A DNA stretch of 64,000 nucleotides from Asparagopsis taxiformis (Eukaryota > Rhodophyta > Florideophyceae > Bonnemaisoniales > Bonnemaisoniaceae), in contig JALQPE010002733.1 in assembly GCA_030407315.1 (NCBI GenBank), positions 1 through 64,000 on the forward strand. Direction: 5' to 3'. A program made the position numbers and the translations under genes. Shown one piece after another: positions 44,003-55,700 of this stretch (position 1 is its first letter; each line of letters starts with the position of its first letter). Under the pieces are notes generated by a model. It did no database searches. It worked only from the letters and a program-made list of their open reading frames with translations, and was not told where the DNA came from.

Positions 44003-44483
44003 ATGGAATGCAAGTATGAAGGGTGCTTCTACTACTGCGTAGATGCTTATGCGCTCGCGCTGCATGAGCGAACGTGTCGCTACCGTTTCAACCCCTCTCC
44101 CCAACATTTCAAGAACGCTCGTGTCCCTGCCGTCACCCATGAGCCTGCTCGAAACGGCGACCATGATTCCCCGCAACCCAGCTCCCCAGACCCAGAATCT
44201 GGTCGTGCTTCCTCCAGCGACTCACCCTGTGACGCTTCACTGCCACCAACCTCAACCCCCTCCCGCGCAGACCTCCTCGTGCAATCCCTCGCCGCCAGTC
44301 TCACAACCCTCGAGTACAAGGCCGGCGCTGGCCGCGTGAGCGAAGTCATCACCATCCTACAAGACCCCGCATTCTCCCTAGAAAAGTTCAACAGCGCCGT
44401 TCGCACCGTAGAAGAATGTCGCCACGTTACTGCTTCCATGGTCGAAACACATTTCCGCACCGAAGGTTACAAGAGCCACATCA
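44003..44483 (+). pseudogene. X2 DNA-transposase-like gene, N-terminal fragment
   Basis: Starts MECKYEGCFYYCVDAYALALHERTC, a Cys/His cluster (C...C...H...C) of the kind found at the N-terminus of several transposases. A Ser/Pro-rich linker and a helical segment ending GYKSHIS follow. At 44484 the sequence switches to copia D. The middle of the protein is missing; the C-terminal part resumes at 50367. Family placement rests on the C-terminal part. Confidence 0.6.
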
Positions 44484-44849
44484 GTGAGTGTCTCTTTCGC
44501 GTCGGCGTGTGTCTTACCTTTCTCGCCTTGTTTCTTCTCGTTTTGTCTTCTTTCCTGCGCGTCCTCCTGCTCTCGTTCTGCGCCTCCGTGCGCTTTCGCT
44601 CGCCTGCGCGTCGCGTTCGTCGCGCTCGCTCCTGCGGCGCCGCGGTCTTCCTCGCCACCCGGCGTCCGTCTCGCCTCGCCACCCGGCGTCCGTCTCGCTG
44701 ACGCTCGGCGTCCCATCGTGTCATCTGACTGTCACAGTGACAACATCTACTGCCATCGTGACACAAAAATCCTGTCATCAAGTGACATCTCTTGGAACAC
44801 ATCGGATCTCTCGCTGGAGCTATCTCGCGCCAAATACAAAAATTTCTTC

Positions 44850-44929
44850 CCGCTCTCGCTGGGACTCGAACGCACGACCGCGACATACCGCGCTGCACAG
44901 CACGGCTTAACCGCTGAGCTACTGGCCCA
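44850..44929 (-). promoter_or_regulatory. tRNA-like Pol III unit, antisense in copia D leader
   Basis: Inverted relative to D. The B box (GGACTCGAACGC read on the complement) and A box (CTGAGCTACTGG complement) match copia A with several changes in between. The downstream T-run (AAAAATTTC on the plus strand) is kept. Confidence 0.6.
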
Positions 44930-45100
44930 CTTAAGGCCAACATACTGGAATCGACTGCTCCTAATAAAAGACTTGTCTATACCTTTCTCAACTCGGTTCT
45001 GCTCTTGTAAGTCAGCAACCTTGTCCTGATCGGTATAGCATTAATAAGTCACACAACAATAAACTTCTGCATTGGTTAACGTACTCATTCATCTTCAAAA

Positions 45101-45197
45101 GTAAGTTATACCTTTCATCTTTCGGTCAATTTCAAGGTTTAGACCTTAGTACTGATCGGTATAACTGCTAACCTCTTCTCTCTCTCTATCTCCATAG
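45101..45197 (+). other. predicted GT-AG intron, copia D leader
   Basis: GTAAGTTATACC to TATCTCCATAG, 97 bp, branch-like TGCTAAC. The exon before ends CTTCAAAA and the exon after begins TGTCTAGT, so the ATG is formed by splicing, as in A, B1 and B2. Confidence 0.78.
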
Positions 45198-45613
45198 TGT
45201 CTAGTAGTGACGAGGATCGCATCGAGCCGAATAACGAGCAGCCAGCTCCGAGGCTTCGACGCGACGGTGAATCTCTTCGCGACCGTGTTTTCCGAAAGGC
45301 GTATAGCATCGCCGAAAGAAGGGACAATAAGAAGAAATACGCCGCTCACAAGGCTGCAAACCGTTCCAGGTGCTCTCACTGCAACGTATATCTCAATTCC
45401 GCTGAGTCCAGAGCTGCTCATCTCAACGGATCCAGACACAAGAAAACCATCGAGCGCCTCAAGGAGGGTCCTCTAAAAGTTTGCAGGCCCTGTGGTGTCA
45501 TCGTCCGGACTCAGAGTGAGTTCGACAACCATCTTCGCGGCAACCGCCATCGCAGTATTGCGAAGGCCCTGGAAATCACCAAAGCTTCCAAAGCTTCTTC
45601 CTCCGATAAGTAG
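45198..45613 (+). CDS. copia D accessory ORF: two U1/matrin-type zinc fingers
   Basis: Encodes the same 138-residue protein as copia A (fingers CSHCNVYLN...H and CRPCGVIV...H). It lies 185 bp before the gag ATG. The frame is intact, and with the intact gag-pol it makes D the only copy here with all proteins open, although the element lacks its own 5' LTR. Confidence 0.85.
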
Positions 45614-45798
45614 TTTCTCTCTCTCCTCTAGACACTAGAAATCTAGCTGATTTCGTATCGTTAAACCTTGCTTTCTTGTTCTCCATCCACTTCGCTCTTA
45701 GCTAGACAGTCTCTATCCTATAGATCCCAGCTTGGTCCTCGACGACTATCGGTTGTCCACTTGGGAAGGGTCGAACAGATAAGACTTACTGCAGAGCC

Positions 45799-48700
45799 AT
45801 GGAGAGTAATACTTCCGGCATCCGCATCGAGAAGCTGGATTATTCAAACTTCCACTCATGGAAGCAGAAGATGGAACTCATCCTTGGCCACCGCGAGGTG
45901 GACGACATGATTGATCCTAATCTTCGCCCTAGACGTCCGACAGACCAAGAAGAGCTCTTAAAATGGCTCCGCAAAGACAAGTCAGCTCGAATGGCCATCG
46001 GAATTACCTTGTCGGATGAAATGCTCAAAAATGTTGCACACACCACGACTGCCTTAGAAATGTGGCAAGAGATCTGCAACGTGCATCAAAGGCACACTCT
46101 CCTAAATAAACTCGCTGCAAGGCGCGACTTTTACACAGCGACTATGAAGCCAGGTGAACAGATGCTCGTATACATCAACCGTGTTCGACAAATGGCAACG
46201 GTACTATCAGCAATGGGCGTCGACATTGATGATAAAGAAATGGCTATGGCTGTTCTCAATGGCCTCCCATCTTCCTTCCAGACGCTGATAACCGCTCTTG
46301 ATGCAATTGGAGATGAAGATCCTACCTTCACATTCGACAAAGTTCGCAGTCTCCTCCTTCAGGAAGAACGCAGGGCAGCTATTTTAAAACCGGGAAGTTC
46401 CTCAACAGACACAGCCGCTCTACTTTCCAAGTCTGGAAAACAGTTTGGGAACAACCGGAAGAAGTGTACCCATTGCGGTCGAACAAATCACACCGAGCCA
46501 TATTGCTGGCAGAAGTATGGAAGACCATCTCGCTCCCGCTCGAATAATAAACCACGCAGTTCTCCGAACTTGTCTCTGGCGCAGGGGAATATTGGCTCTA
46601 TGGCAGCCGTAGCCATTGAGACTGAACCGAGCAATGATGAAGAAAAGGAGTACGTCTGCCTTTTGTCAGCCTGTTCGGATTCAGCTAAGTCGGTACAAAT
46701 CACATCTACATGGTATATTGACTCCGCTGCTACCTCACACATGACCTTCGATCGCTCAATGTTTGTCTCGTACCGTTCCGTGACTCCGTTCCAAGTGATT
46801 CTCGGAGACAAATCCACTTCTGTAGCAGTAGGATGTGGCGATGTCAAACTGTCACTCCTTGTGAATGGGAAGGCAAGAATCTGCCTACTCCAGGACGTTC
46901 TCCACGTCCCCTCCTTCGTATTCTCACTCATATCCGTAAGTACTCTCACGGCTCGAGGAATTGGAGTTCAGTTCACGAACAATGCAGTCCTCTTAACCCA
47001 AAACGGGGAATCAATAGCTACTGGCCATAGACGCCACGGGCTCTATGCAATTGACCTCTACATGCCCTCCAGAAATAAACAACATCCCTTTGAGTTAGCT
47101 TGCATCGCGTCACTGCAGCTGTGGCATGAGCGACTTGGGCATGTTCACAAAAACGGAATCTCTCGTATGGCAAAGACATCAGCGGTCAAAGGACTCCGAA
47201 TCAAACCTGAGCAGTCCCCACCTGAAAATCTATGTGAAGGGTGTGTTACTGGTAAAATGCCTCGTGCTGCTATCCCAAAATTCTCCGAGACAAGAGCCTC
47301 CGAGCTTCTCCAACTGATCCACACAGATCTGGCAGGGCCAATGGAAATACGTTCGAAAGGGGGAGCTCGATACTTCGTGACCTTCATCGATGATAAGTCT
47401 CGGTACCTAACTGTGTATCCGCTCCACCGTAAGTCGGATTGTTTCGATGCATTCCAACGATTTCTGCGCCTCACTGAAACTCAAACAGGATGCAAACTTC
47501 GTCAACTACGCTCAGACGGAGGGGGAGAGTACTTCTCAAACGAATTCAGCTCTTTCCTTGAAGACAGGGGTATCCAACGTCAAACTACCTGTGCCTACAC
47601 TCCCCAACAAAACGGAGTTGCGGAACGCATGAATCGCACCCTTAAGGAACATATGCGGGCCATGCTTCTCCACAATTCCACTCCATTGGAGTTCTGGGCG
47701 GAAGCACTTTCTTGTGCTGCCTACATTCGCAATCGTCTCACCAGCCGTGCTCTCCCCGCTGGAACCACTCCATATGAGCTATGGTATGGGCGGAAGCCAA
47801 ACATTGCACACCTGCGAACATTTGGAAGCATTTGTTGGTACAAACTCCCGAACACACATCTCCAAGCGCTCGATTCTCGTGCTGTTCAGGCTATCATGCT
47901 AGGGTATGCAACATCACAGAAGGCATATAAACTGTGGGATCTAACGAATGAGAAAATAGTTGTCTCTCGCGATGTCGTTTTCGAGGAGACGAGGTCGAGG
48001 AAACTACCGTCACATCTAGACATTACTGGAGCTGATGTCAGTCTAGAAGATACCTCACAAGACCCAATGAGGGAAAAACCTTATGGAGGAACTCCCAGAA
48101 ATGAATCCTCTTCCTCCCATTCAGGTTCAGATTCGGACCATATTTCACCTCAATCACCTCCGCCAACGCCATCCTACAGTCAAGATGCCTCGTTACTCAA
48201 TGCTCCCCGTAAATCGTCTCGCACCCGCAAACCTCCGAGTGAGTGGTGGAAAACCACTGCACTCGTCACTACCGCGCCCGATCCTACTCCAGAACACCTC
48301 CTCACCTTCACTGAGGTGACCAAGGGGGAGGAGAAAGACCTTTGGATCGGTGCCATTCAGTCTGAAATGAATTCCCTTTATACAAACCGCACCTGGATTT
48401 TGGTCCCTCGCAGTGAAGCTGTCAACCTACTTTCATCCAAATGGGTGTTCAAACGCAAAGATGTTGTCCGTGAAACTGGTGAGCACTCGGCCAAACATAA
48501 AGCTCGCCTGATAACTCGGGGATTCCAGCAGAAGTACGGTGTTGACTATGCTGAAACATATGCACCGGTTGTCAAGTTCTGCACTATTCGCATGTTCTTC
48601 GCTCTCACTGTCCATCACGACCTCCATTGCGATCAAATGGACGTCAAGACAGCTTTCCTCTACGGAGACCTCGAACAAGACATATACATGGAACAACCGG

Positions 48701-49884
48701 AGGGCTTTGTCGACCCGAAGTATCCTAATCATGTTTGCAAACTGCAGAAAGCTTTGTATGGACTAAAACAGGCTCCGAGGCAATGGCACGCAAAGATCGA
48801 CGAGTTTCTCATTTCAGAACTAGAATTCCAGAGTTCTCCGTACGACCCATGTTTCTATGTGAGGTACCGTAAAGATTCGATGATAGTCATTGCCCTCTAC
48901 GTTGATGACCTCCTTATCGCTTCAAGCAGCAGAGACATGTTGAACGAGCTGAAGGCTGAGTTCAGTAGACGCTTCGAAATGAAAGATTGTGGGAAAGCTA
49001 GAGTGTGCCTCGGGCTGGAAATCGTAAGGGACTCACCTAGAGGACTACTTCATTTGAATCAAACTCGGTACGCTGAAAAGGTATTGGAACGATTCGGCAT
49101 GGAGAACTCAAGCCCTGCTGCAACCCCTATGCAGGCTCAGATTTCCATCAGTGATACTGAAACAGAGGCCATCGACTCTACATTATACCGCAAAGCCATT
49201 GGAAGCTTGATGTATCTCGCAGTGGGAACTCGCCCCGACATCGCATTTGCTGTTGGAAGACTTGCCCAATTCGTGGAGACTCCAACCAAATCTCTCTGGG
49301 TTGCTGTCAAGCGTGTTCTAAGATACATTTCTGGTACTCGAAGCCTTGGTGTGCTGTACAGGGCATCGAAGCCTCTGTCACCTGTCGGATATAGTGACTC
49401 AGATTGGGGTGGTTGTACGATCAATCGGAAATCCACCAGCGGATACGTGTTCATGATGGCTGGAGCAGCGGTGAGCTGGAAATCTCACAAACAGAGCTGT
49501 GTAGCGCAATCCTCCTCCGAAGCTGAATATATGGCTCTCAGCGCTGCGGTGAAGGAAGCTATTTGGTTGAGTAATATTGTTGGGTTTGGCTGTGGAAGCA
49601 GCTCGGCGGATCCGATCCTAATCAATGTCGACAACCAAGGTTCCATCAAGATGGCTAGGAACGATGCCTCAGGAACTCGTACCAAACACATCGACATTCG
49701 GTATCACTTCGTCCGAGACAGCTTACTCAAGACGTTGTTCGGCATTGACTACTGTCCCACATCAGATATGGCGGCAGATCTGTTAACCAAGCCTCTGCAA
49801 CGAGTTCAATTTATCAAGCTCCGGGAAATGATCGGCGTGTCAGATATTTCATCCATCGAGCAGGTCAAAGAGGGGGAGTGTTGA
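45799..49884 (+). CDS. copia D gag-pol polyprotein, intact (1361 residues)
   Basis: Single open frame from MESNTSGIRIEKLDYSNF. Gag-like region 1 to about 200; CCHC knuckle CTHCGRTNHTEPYC near 222; protease IDSAATSHMTF near 307; integrase zinc motif (HERLGHVH...CEGCVTGK) near 443-490 and catalytic core (DLAGPME, FIDDKSRY, SDGGGEY, QQNGVAERMNR); reverse transcriptase with DVKTAFLYGDL and YVDDLLIAS near 1034; RNase H with YSDSDWGG and SSSEAEYMAL near 1196-1240. Protease-integrase-RT-RNase H order is copia type. The last Cys and the stop come from the first bases of the 3' LTR (TGTTGA). Known role: reverse transcription and integration of the element RNA. Confidence 0.96.
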   Translation: MESNTSGIRIEKLDYSNFHSWKQKMELILGHREVDDMIDPNLRPRRPTDQEELLKWLRKDKSARMAIGITLSDEMLKNVAHTTTALEMWQEICNVHQRHTLLNKLAARRDFYTATMKPGEQMLVYINRVRQMATVLSAMGVDIDDKEMAMAVLNGLPSSFQTLITALDAIGDEDPTFTFDKVRSLLLQEERRAAILKPGSSSTDTAALLSKSGKQFGNNRKKCTHCGRTNHTEPYCWQKYGRPSRSRSNNKPRSSPNLSLAQGNIGSMAAVAIETEPSNDEEKEYVCLLSACSDSAKSVQITSTWYIDSAATSHMTFDRSMFVSYRSVTPFQVILGDKSTSVAVGCGDVKLSLLVNGKARICLLQDVLHVPSFVFSLISVSTLTARGIGVQFTNNAVLLTQNGESIATGHRRHGLYAIDLYMPSRNKQHPFELACIASLQLWHERLGHVHKNGISRMAKTSAVKGLRIKPEQSPPENLCEGCVTGKMPRAAIPKFSETRASELLQLIHTDLAGPMEIRSKGGARYFVTFIDDKSRYLTVYPLHRKSDCFDAFQRFLRLTETQTGCKLRQLRSDGGGEYFSNEFSSFLEDRGIQRQTTCAYTPQQNGVAERMNRTLKEHMRAMLLHNSTPLEFWAEALSCAAYIRNRLTSRALPAGTTPYELWYGRKPNIAHLRTFGSICWYKLPNTHLQALDSRAVQAIMLGYATSQKAYKLWDLTNEKIVVSRDVVFEETRSRKLPSHLDITGADVSLEDTSQDPMREKPYGGTPRNESSSSHSGSDSDHISPQSPPPTPSYSQDASLLNAPRKSSRTRKPPSEWWKTTALVTTAPDPTPEHLLTFTEVTKGEEKDLWIGAIQSEMNSLYTNRTWILVPRSEAVNLLSSKWVFKRKDVVRETGEHSAKHKARLITRGFQQKYGVDYAETYAPVVKFCTIRMFFALTVHHDLHCDQMDVKTAFLYGDLEQDIYMEQPEGFVDPKYPNHVCKLQKALYGLKQAPRQWHAKIDEFLISELEFQSSPYDPCFYVRYRKDSMIVIALYVDDLLIASSSRDMLNELKAEFSRRFEMKDCGKARVCLGLEIVRDSPRGLLHLNQTRYAEKVLERFGMENSSPAATPMQAQISISDTETEAIDSTLYRKAIGSLMYLAVGTRPDIAFAVGRLAQFVETPTKSLWVAVKRVLRYISGTRSLGVLYRASKPLSPVGYSDSDWGGCTINRKSTSGYVFMMAGAAVSWKSHKQSCVAQSSSEAEYMALSAAVKEAIWLSNIVGFGCGSSSADPILINVDNQGSIKMARNDASGTRTKHIDIRYHFVRDSLLKTLFGIDYCPTSDMAADLLTKPLQRVQFIKLREMIGVSDISSIEQVKEGEC

Positions 49885-50366
49885 CTCACTGAGAATGGGC
49901 CTGGTAGGCCTAATTCCGTGAGAAAACTTTGACCCTCGATTTCTCTATGAAGGAGTGGTCTGAGCGCTCTGAAACCTATCTCATCGTATTCAGCGTGCCC
50001 GAATTAGTCGGGTAGCAACTTCTCCGGGGCTCCTACGACACTCCATTACGGAGTAACTGGCCTCTGAAGTTTCAATTTGTTTGTCATAGTTTCAATTAGT
50101 AATTAGAAATGCCAGGATGGGTTGCCATCATGGCAGAGGGAAAATGTTATGATAAGTGTACACGTGTGGATGATATGATAGAGAAGCCCACGTGTACCAG
50201 ATTGGCAGCGGGTGCTTGCTAGGACAGACTGTCAGTGACAGTCTGTCTGGAGCAGCCTTGAACAGGCTGTCCTTAGCACCGCCGGCGCACCTCGGCGAGA
50301 ATACAAATTATGTAGTGAGCTCGCAGATTCAGTAAACGCTCGGTAAGCGACCAAACTTTATCAACA
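49879..50366 (+). repeat. copia D 3' LTR
   Basis: 488 bp, TG...CA, preceded by the polypurine tract AAAGAGGGGGAG. Near-identical to the copia A LTRs and the solo LTR. Confidence 0.93.
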
Positions 50367-52154
50367 CTGCACGCCAAGAGAGCGCTCAGGAGCATACAAC
50401 TGCTCCGCTCGAAGCTCTCTCCCTCCTCGAACAACACTCTGTCCTCGAATCGACCGCTCTTTTACCCACCAACAGTCCCCTAGACCCCTACAACATTTTC
50501 TCCTTCGAGCCTCTGCACAATCTCCACCTCGGCATCTCAAAGCTCATCAAACAGTGCATTGTCCACCGCCTCAGCTCCCCAGACCTCACCACCACCACTA
50601 CCTCCCATTCCGGGACACCTCGCACCTTCAAGAAGGTGAAAAAATCCATCCTCGCCGGCTCAAACAGCATTCTGTCCGCTATCGAACGCGACTACTACAT
50701 CACCGGTCTTCATGTCGACTTCTCCAAGGGTGAGAAGGGCACCAATTTGAACGGCCTCTTCACGGAGGACGGCATACGCGGCATGCTCGCAGCCAAAGAC
50801 TATCACCATGTCGACATGGTGTTCCCTTTCATCGCAGCATTCATTGACACATGCTGTGACGAAGTAGAGACAGCCCCCCCCCCTCACTTCCATCTGCACG
50901 CAATACTCTGACCTCGTCGCATGGGTCATGAAACGCGGTCGCATCAAGCACTGGACTGCCGCCGAACTACAAAGCCTCCAGAACTCCATTTCCTATTTCA
51001 AACAATCAATGCTCTCCACGCTCGGCCCATTCCACACCACAGGTCTCAAAACTTTCAAGTTCCATCTTCTAGACCATCTTCCCGGTGACTTGCAGAGATA
51101 TAGCGCCCTGGAACACATCGATGCAGGCCCCTACGAACACTCGCATCTTCTGTTCAAACAGAGTTATAGGAAAACCTCTCGAAGGCGCTCCACAGCCATG
51201 GAAGAGACTATTCGCCACATGGAATTCTCCTTGGCCACTCCAACTGGTCACACCCCATCGAACACATTGGGAAACCCACGGATGATATCTCCCACAGACG
51301 GTGCAGTACTCGTTCGCGACGGATTCACCGTTGCACTGCACGACTTTGCCTCCCTGCTGCCCGATGCAACCCTCCTCGTTGCAGATATCGACGGACAGCC
51401 CGATCCTGCCACTCTTTTGCCTCTGCACAACTCCTCGTTCCCGTCTGCCACCATAACGCTATTCCAGCAACTCGGTGACACAGCTGCACAAGCGTTCCTC
51501 ACCCTCGCTAGACTGCGCGCCACGGCAGAAGGCCCTCCAATACATGACATGGACATTTCCGTCACCGTGGTAAAGTCCGCCTACATCATGGGAGGGTACG
51601 TCCCAGATGCCGACGACTTTGACCCGCACAGTGGCATGCTTCGCCCCACAAACGTGTCGAGGCACAAGCAGCAGCGCGTCTTTGCGACTTCATCGTTCGG
51701 CCCCGCAAAGAGATCGCAGTACTCCTTTGTCGTCATCTCCGGAACTGCCGATGACTACAGAACCATATGGGTAGGGCGCGTCCTGGCACTGGTACGCCTG
51801 CAGTCTCCAAACCTGTTTCAACCTGTAGAACTCGCTTTCGTTCAGTATATGACCTGCTTTGCCCCAAAAACCGCTGTGGAAAAATCACTTGGGTGCATTT
51901 GTTTAAAGTGGTCCACATGGGACCCGGACAACGGATCCGTTGACAGCAATGACACTGCATCCCACAGTGCAGGTGGTCCTTGGTTTGACCTCATTCCTGC
52001 ATCTACTATATCTGGCACTGTGCACATCGTACGAAGTAACTTTCCAGTCAAGCCATTTACGAAACAAATGCACTGGTCGGACCACCGTTTCTATCTCAAC
52101 CGCTTCTACACCAACACTGATTACCAATTCACAGATGATAATGAAGAAGAATAA
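50367..52154 (+). pseudogene. X2 DNA-transposase-like gene, C-terminal part
   Basis: Directly after the copia D LTR, an open frame reads through DPYNIFSFEPLHNLHLGISKL, a block typical of Tnp2/Plavaka-like transposases (the His in PLHNLHLG is conserved in memory of that family). A run of ten C at 50874-50883 shifts the frame; on the other side it continues TSICTQYSDLVAWVMKRGRI, then FKFHLLDHLPGDLQRYSALEHIDAGPYE and KQSYRKTSRR, which match the usual C-terminal block. It ends at TAA 52152-52154. Lesions: missing middle, copia D, and the C-run shift (possibly an assembly error). Confidence 0.68.
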
Positions 52155-52164
52155 ATCTAAATCG

Positions 52165-52780
52165 TGTTGAAACGAAATGGTCGCTTACCGAGCGTTTATT
52201 GAATCTGCGAGCTCACTACATTATTTGTATTCTCGCCGAGGTGCGCCGGCGGTGCTAAGGACAGCCTGTTAATAGCTGCTCCAGACAGTCTGTCACTGAC
52301 AGTCTGTCCTGGTAAGCACCCGCTGCCAATCTGGTACACGTGGGCTTCTCTATCATATCGTCCACACGTGTACACTAATCATAACATTTTCCCTGTGCCA
52401 TGATGGCAACCCATCCTGGCTTTTCTAATTACTAATTGAAAGTATGACAAACAAATTGAAACTTCAGACGCTGTTATCTCCGTGAAGAAAGGTCGTAGAA
52501 GCTTCGGAGAAGTTGCTACCCGACTAATTCGGGCACGCTGAACATGATGAGATAGGTTTCGGAGCGCCTAGAGCACTCCTTCTAGGAGAAATCGAGGGTT
52601 AAAGTTTTCTCACGTAACTGAGCCCCTCAGGGCCTATTACAGTGAGTGCTTCAACCGTTTTTCAACGAGGAACACGATGAGCCATATTTCAAGGCTCCTA
52701 GAGGACTCCTTCATCGAGATTTTCACAGGATATTCTCGAGATTGAGTGCTTCTGTTGCTGCGACTCAATTATTCGCAACA
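52165..52780 (-). repeat. copia B2 3' LTR
   Basis: 616 bp, TG...CA. Polypurine tract at 52781-52792. Confidence 0.92.
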
Positions 52781-55700
52781 CTCCCCCTCTGTGACAAGCT
52801 CGATGAAGCACCAGATGTAGGGAGGTTTTGAAGTCCGATGAGGTCTTTGAATTTGTGAAGGAGAAGACGGGGAAGAGGTTTTGTGAGCAAGTCGGCAGCC
52901 ATTTCTGATGTGGGGCAGTATTGCATTGTGTAGAGGTTTTTGTCGAGGCTATCGCGTACGAAGTGGTATTGAATGTCAATGTGCTTTGTTCTAGTTCCGG
53001 ACACATCATCTCGAGCCATATTGATAGATCCTTGGTTATCGACGTTGATGCAGATCGGCTCGTATTCTTCGCTTGCTGTGATTGAGCGGAAAATGTTGCT
53101 AAGCCAGATTGATTCTTTTACAGCTGCACACAGAGCCATGTACTCCGCTTCCGAGGAGGAAAGAGCAACGCAACCTTGTTTGCGTGACTTCCAGCTGACG
53201 GCCCCTCCCGCCATTAGGAAAACGTAACCACTGGTGGATTTTCGATTGATCGTGCAGCCACCCCAGTCGGAGTCACTGTACGCGATCGGGTGGAACGGTT
53301 TATCGGCTTGATAGAGCAAGCCCAGATTCCTTGTTCCATTCACATAGCGGAGTACGCGCTTAACTGCTGTCCACAGTCTTGTTGTCGGATGTTCCACATG
53401 TTGGGCAAGCCGTCCCACAGCGAAGGATATGTCGGGGCGAGTCCCGACCGAGAGATACATGAGGCTACCAACAGCGCTTCGATATAGTGTAGAGTCTATA
53501 GGTTCCCCTTCGAGGTCTGCAGGACTTATCTGCGATTCCATTGGGGTGACTACGGGACTCGAGTCAAGCATCCCGAAGCGTTCTAGCACCTTGTGGACAT
53601 AACGACTCTGGCTGAGGTGCAGAGTTCCTCTTGACGAGCTGCGAACGATCTCGAGTCCAAGACAGACCTTGGCTTCTCCGCAGTCTTTCATTGAGAATCT
53701 TTTATTGAACTCCCCTTTTAGCCAATCAAGTAGTCGGCGATTACTTGATGCCATGAGTAGGTCGTCAACGTAGAGGGTAATGATCACCATTGCTCCTCCT
53801 TCATACTTGACGTAAAGGCATGGATCATACGGAGAAGTCTCAAATTTGAGGATACCGATCACGAATTCGTCGATCTTTGCGTGCCACTGTCTCGGAGCTT
53901 GTTTTAGACCGTAGAGTGCTCTTTGCAGTTTACACACATGGTTCGGGTATTGCGGATGAACGAACCCTTCTGGTTGTTCCATGTAGATATCTTGATCGAG
54001 ATCACCGTATAGGAAGGCTGTCTTGACATCCATTTGATCGCAATGGAGGGATTTGTGAGCAACAATAGCGAGGAACGTGCGGAGAGTGCATAGTTTTACA
54101 ACCGGAGCGTATGTTTCTTCGTAGTCAACACCGTATTGTTGTTCAAAGCCACGAGTGACTAGTCGTGCTTTGTACTTCACACCGTTCGTTCCGTCGTCGT
54201 TGACAACATCCTTGATTTTGAAAAGCCATTTGCAGGAGAGAAGATTGCGGGCTTCACTGCGAGGGACAAGAATCCAGGTCTGGTTGGTGTAGAGAGATTC
54301 CATTTCGGAGTCTATTGCTTTGAGCCAGAGCTTTCTATCCTCCCCCTCTGTCGCGGTAGTGAAGGTGAGGAGTTCCGGAGCAATGCTAACGAGTGCAGTC
54401 GGTTTCCACCATTGAGTCGGGGGCTTTCGAGGTCTTGAAGATTTCCGAGGAGCAGATGGAATGGAGAGGTTGCTCGGAGAAGCCGGTATAGTAGGATGAG
54501 CAGGACTGCTTGGAGAAGCAATGGGGCTCGATTCTCCCCCGGAGATGCTGGGAGACTGTGGAGGCGTGGGCGACTCGTCATCCGATTTTTGCATGCGGGG
54601 TTCAGGATGGTCCGGTATGTAGCTCAAGGTGTTGTCGTCATCAATATATGTAGAGTCTTCAACAGAGCGAGGTTGAGTGGTTTCATCCGATGCCGATTCG
54701 TCGAAGACGACGTCCCTTGAGATTACCACGGTGTTCGTTTGGTCGTCCCACAGCTTGTACGCTTTCTGGGTTTTGGAGTAACCGATCATCATGGCAGGAG
54801 ATGAGCGACTGTTTAGAGATGTTAGGCGTATTTGTGGGACCTTGTACCAACACTGACTACCGAACACTTTTAGATGGGAGATATCAGGTTTACGACCCAT
54901 CCATAATTCGAACGGAGTTTTATCTGAGGGTATCCCACGGCTTGTGACATGATTTCGGACGTATGCTGCGCAGTCAAGGGCTTCCGCCCAGAAGTCTGCA
55001 GGGACAGAATTGTGATGGAGCATGGCACGAATGAGGTCTTTTAGAGTCCGGTTCATCCGTTCCGATACACCGTTTTGCTGCAGGGTATAGGGAGCGGTAG
55101 TCTGGCGAGTGATTCCGTGAGTTATGAGGAACTCGCTAAACTCGTTTGAGAAATATTCACCGCCGCCATCCGAGCGAAGTTGGCGGATTTTTCGTCCTGT
55201 GTGTGTCTCTGCAGTATTTCGAAAGTGCTGGAAAGAGCTGAAGCTGTCTGATTTCAGTGCGATAGGATAGACGGAAAGCCAACGGGACTTGTCGTCGATA
55301 AAGGTAACGAAGTAACGTGCTCCCCTTTTGAAGATGTTTCCATAGGTCCGGCTACATCAGTGTGGACAAGGTCAAGTAAACCGGTTGCTCGAGTATCAGA
55401 TGCATGGGGGATTGGTGCTCGAGCCATTTTACCGGCCAGGCAGCCTTTGCACGGTTGCTGGGTTGTCGTCCCACCGGCAATTTGGAGACCTTTAACGAGG
55501 GAGTGTTTTGCCATATGCGAGATTGCTGCATGGTGTACGTGTCCGAGGCGACGATGCCAGAGTTCCAGGCTGGCCACACATGCCACCTCAACGTTATGTT
55601 CGTGAGGAGTAGTGTGTAGAGTATAGAGTCCATGTCGACGAGTCCCTAAAGCAACTATGGAGTTGTTCTTTTTGATTTCGACAGTGTCATTTATGAAGGA

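Larger units (their letters stand above)
44484..50366 (+). mobile_element. Ty1/copia retrotransposon D (family A), 5'-truncated, gag-pol intact
   Basis: Plus strand. Homology with copia A starts exactly at GTGAGT, 54 bp inside the position of the 5' LTR boundary in A; the 5' LTR and primer-binding site are missing. The 3' LTR (49879-50366, 488 bp) is complete. No target duplication links the two ends. Leader, antisense tRNA-like unit, intron, zinc-finger ORF and full gag-pol are all present. Confidence 0.92.
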
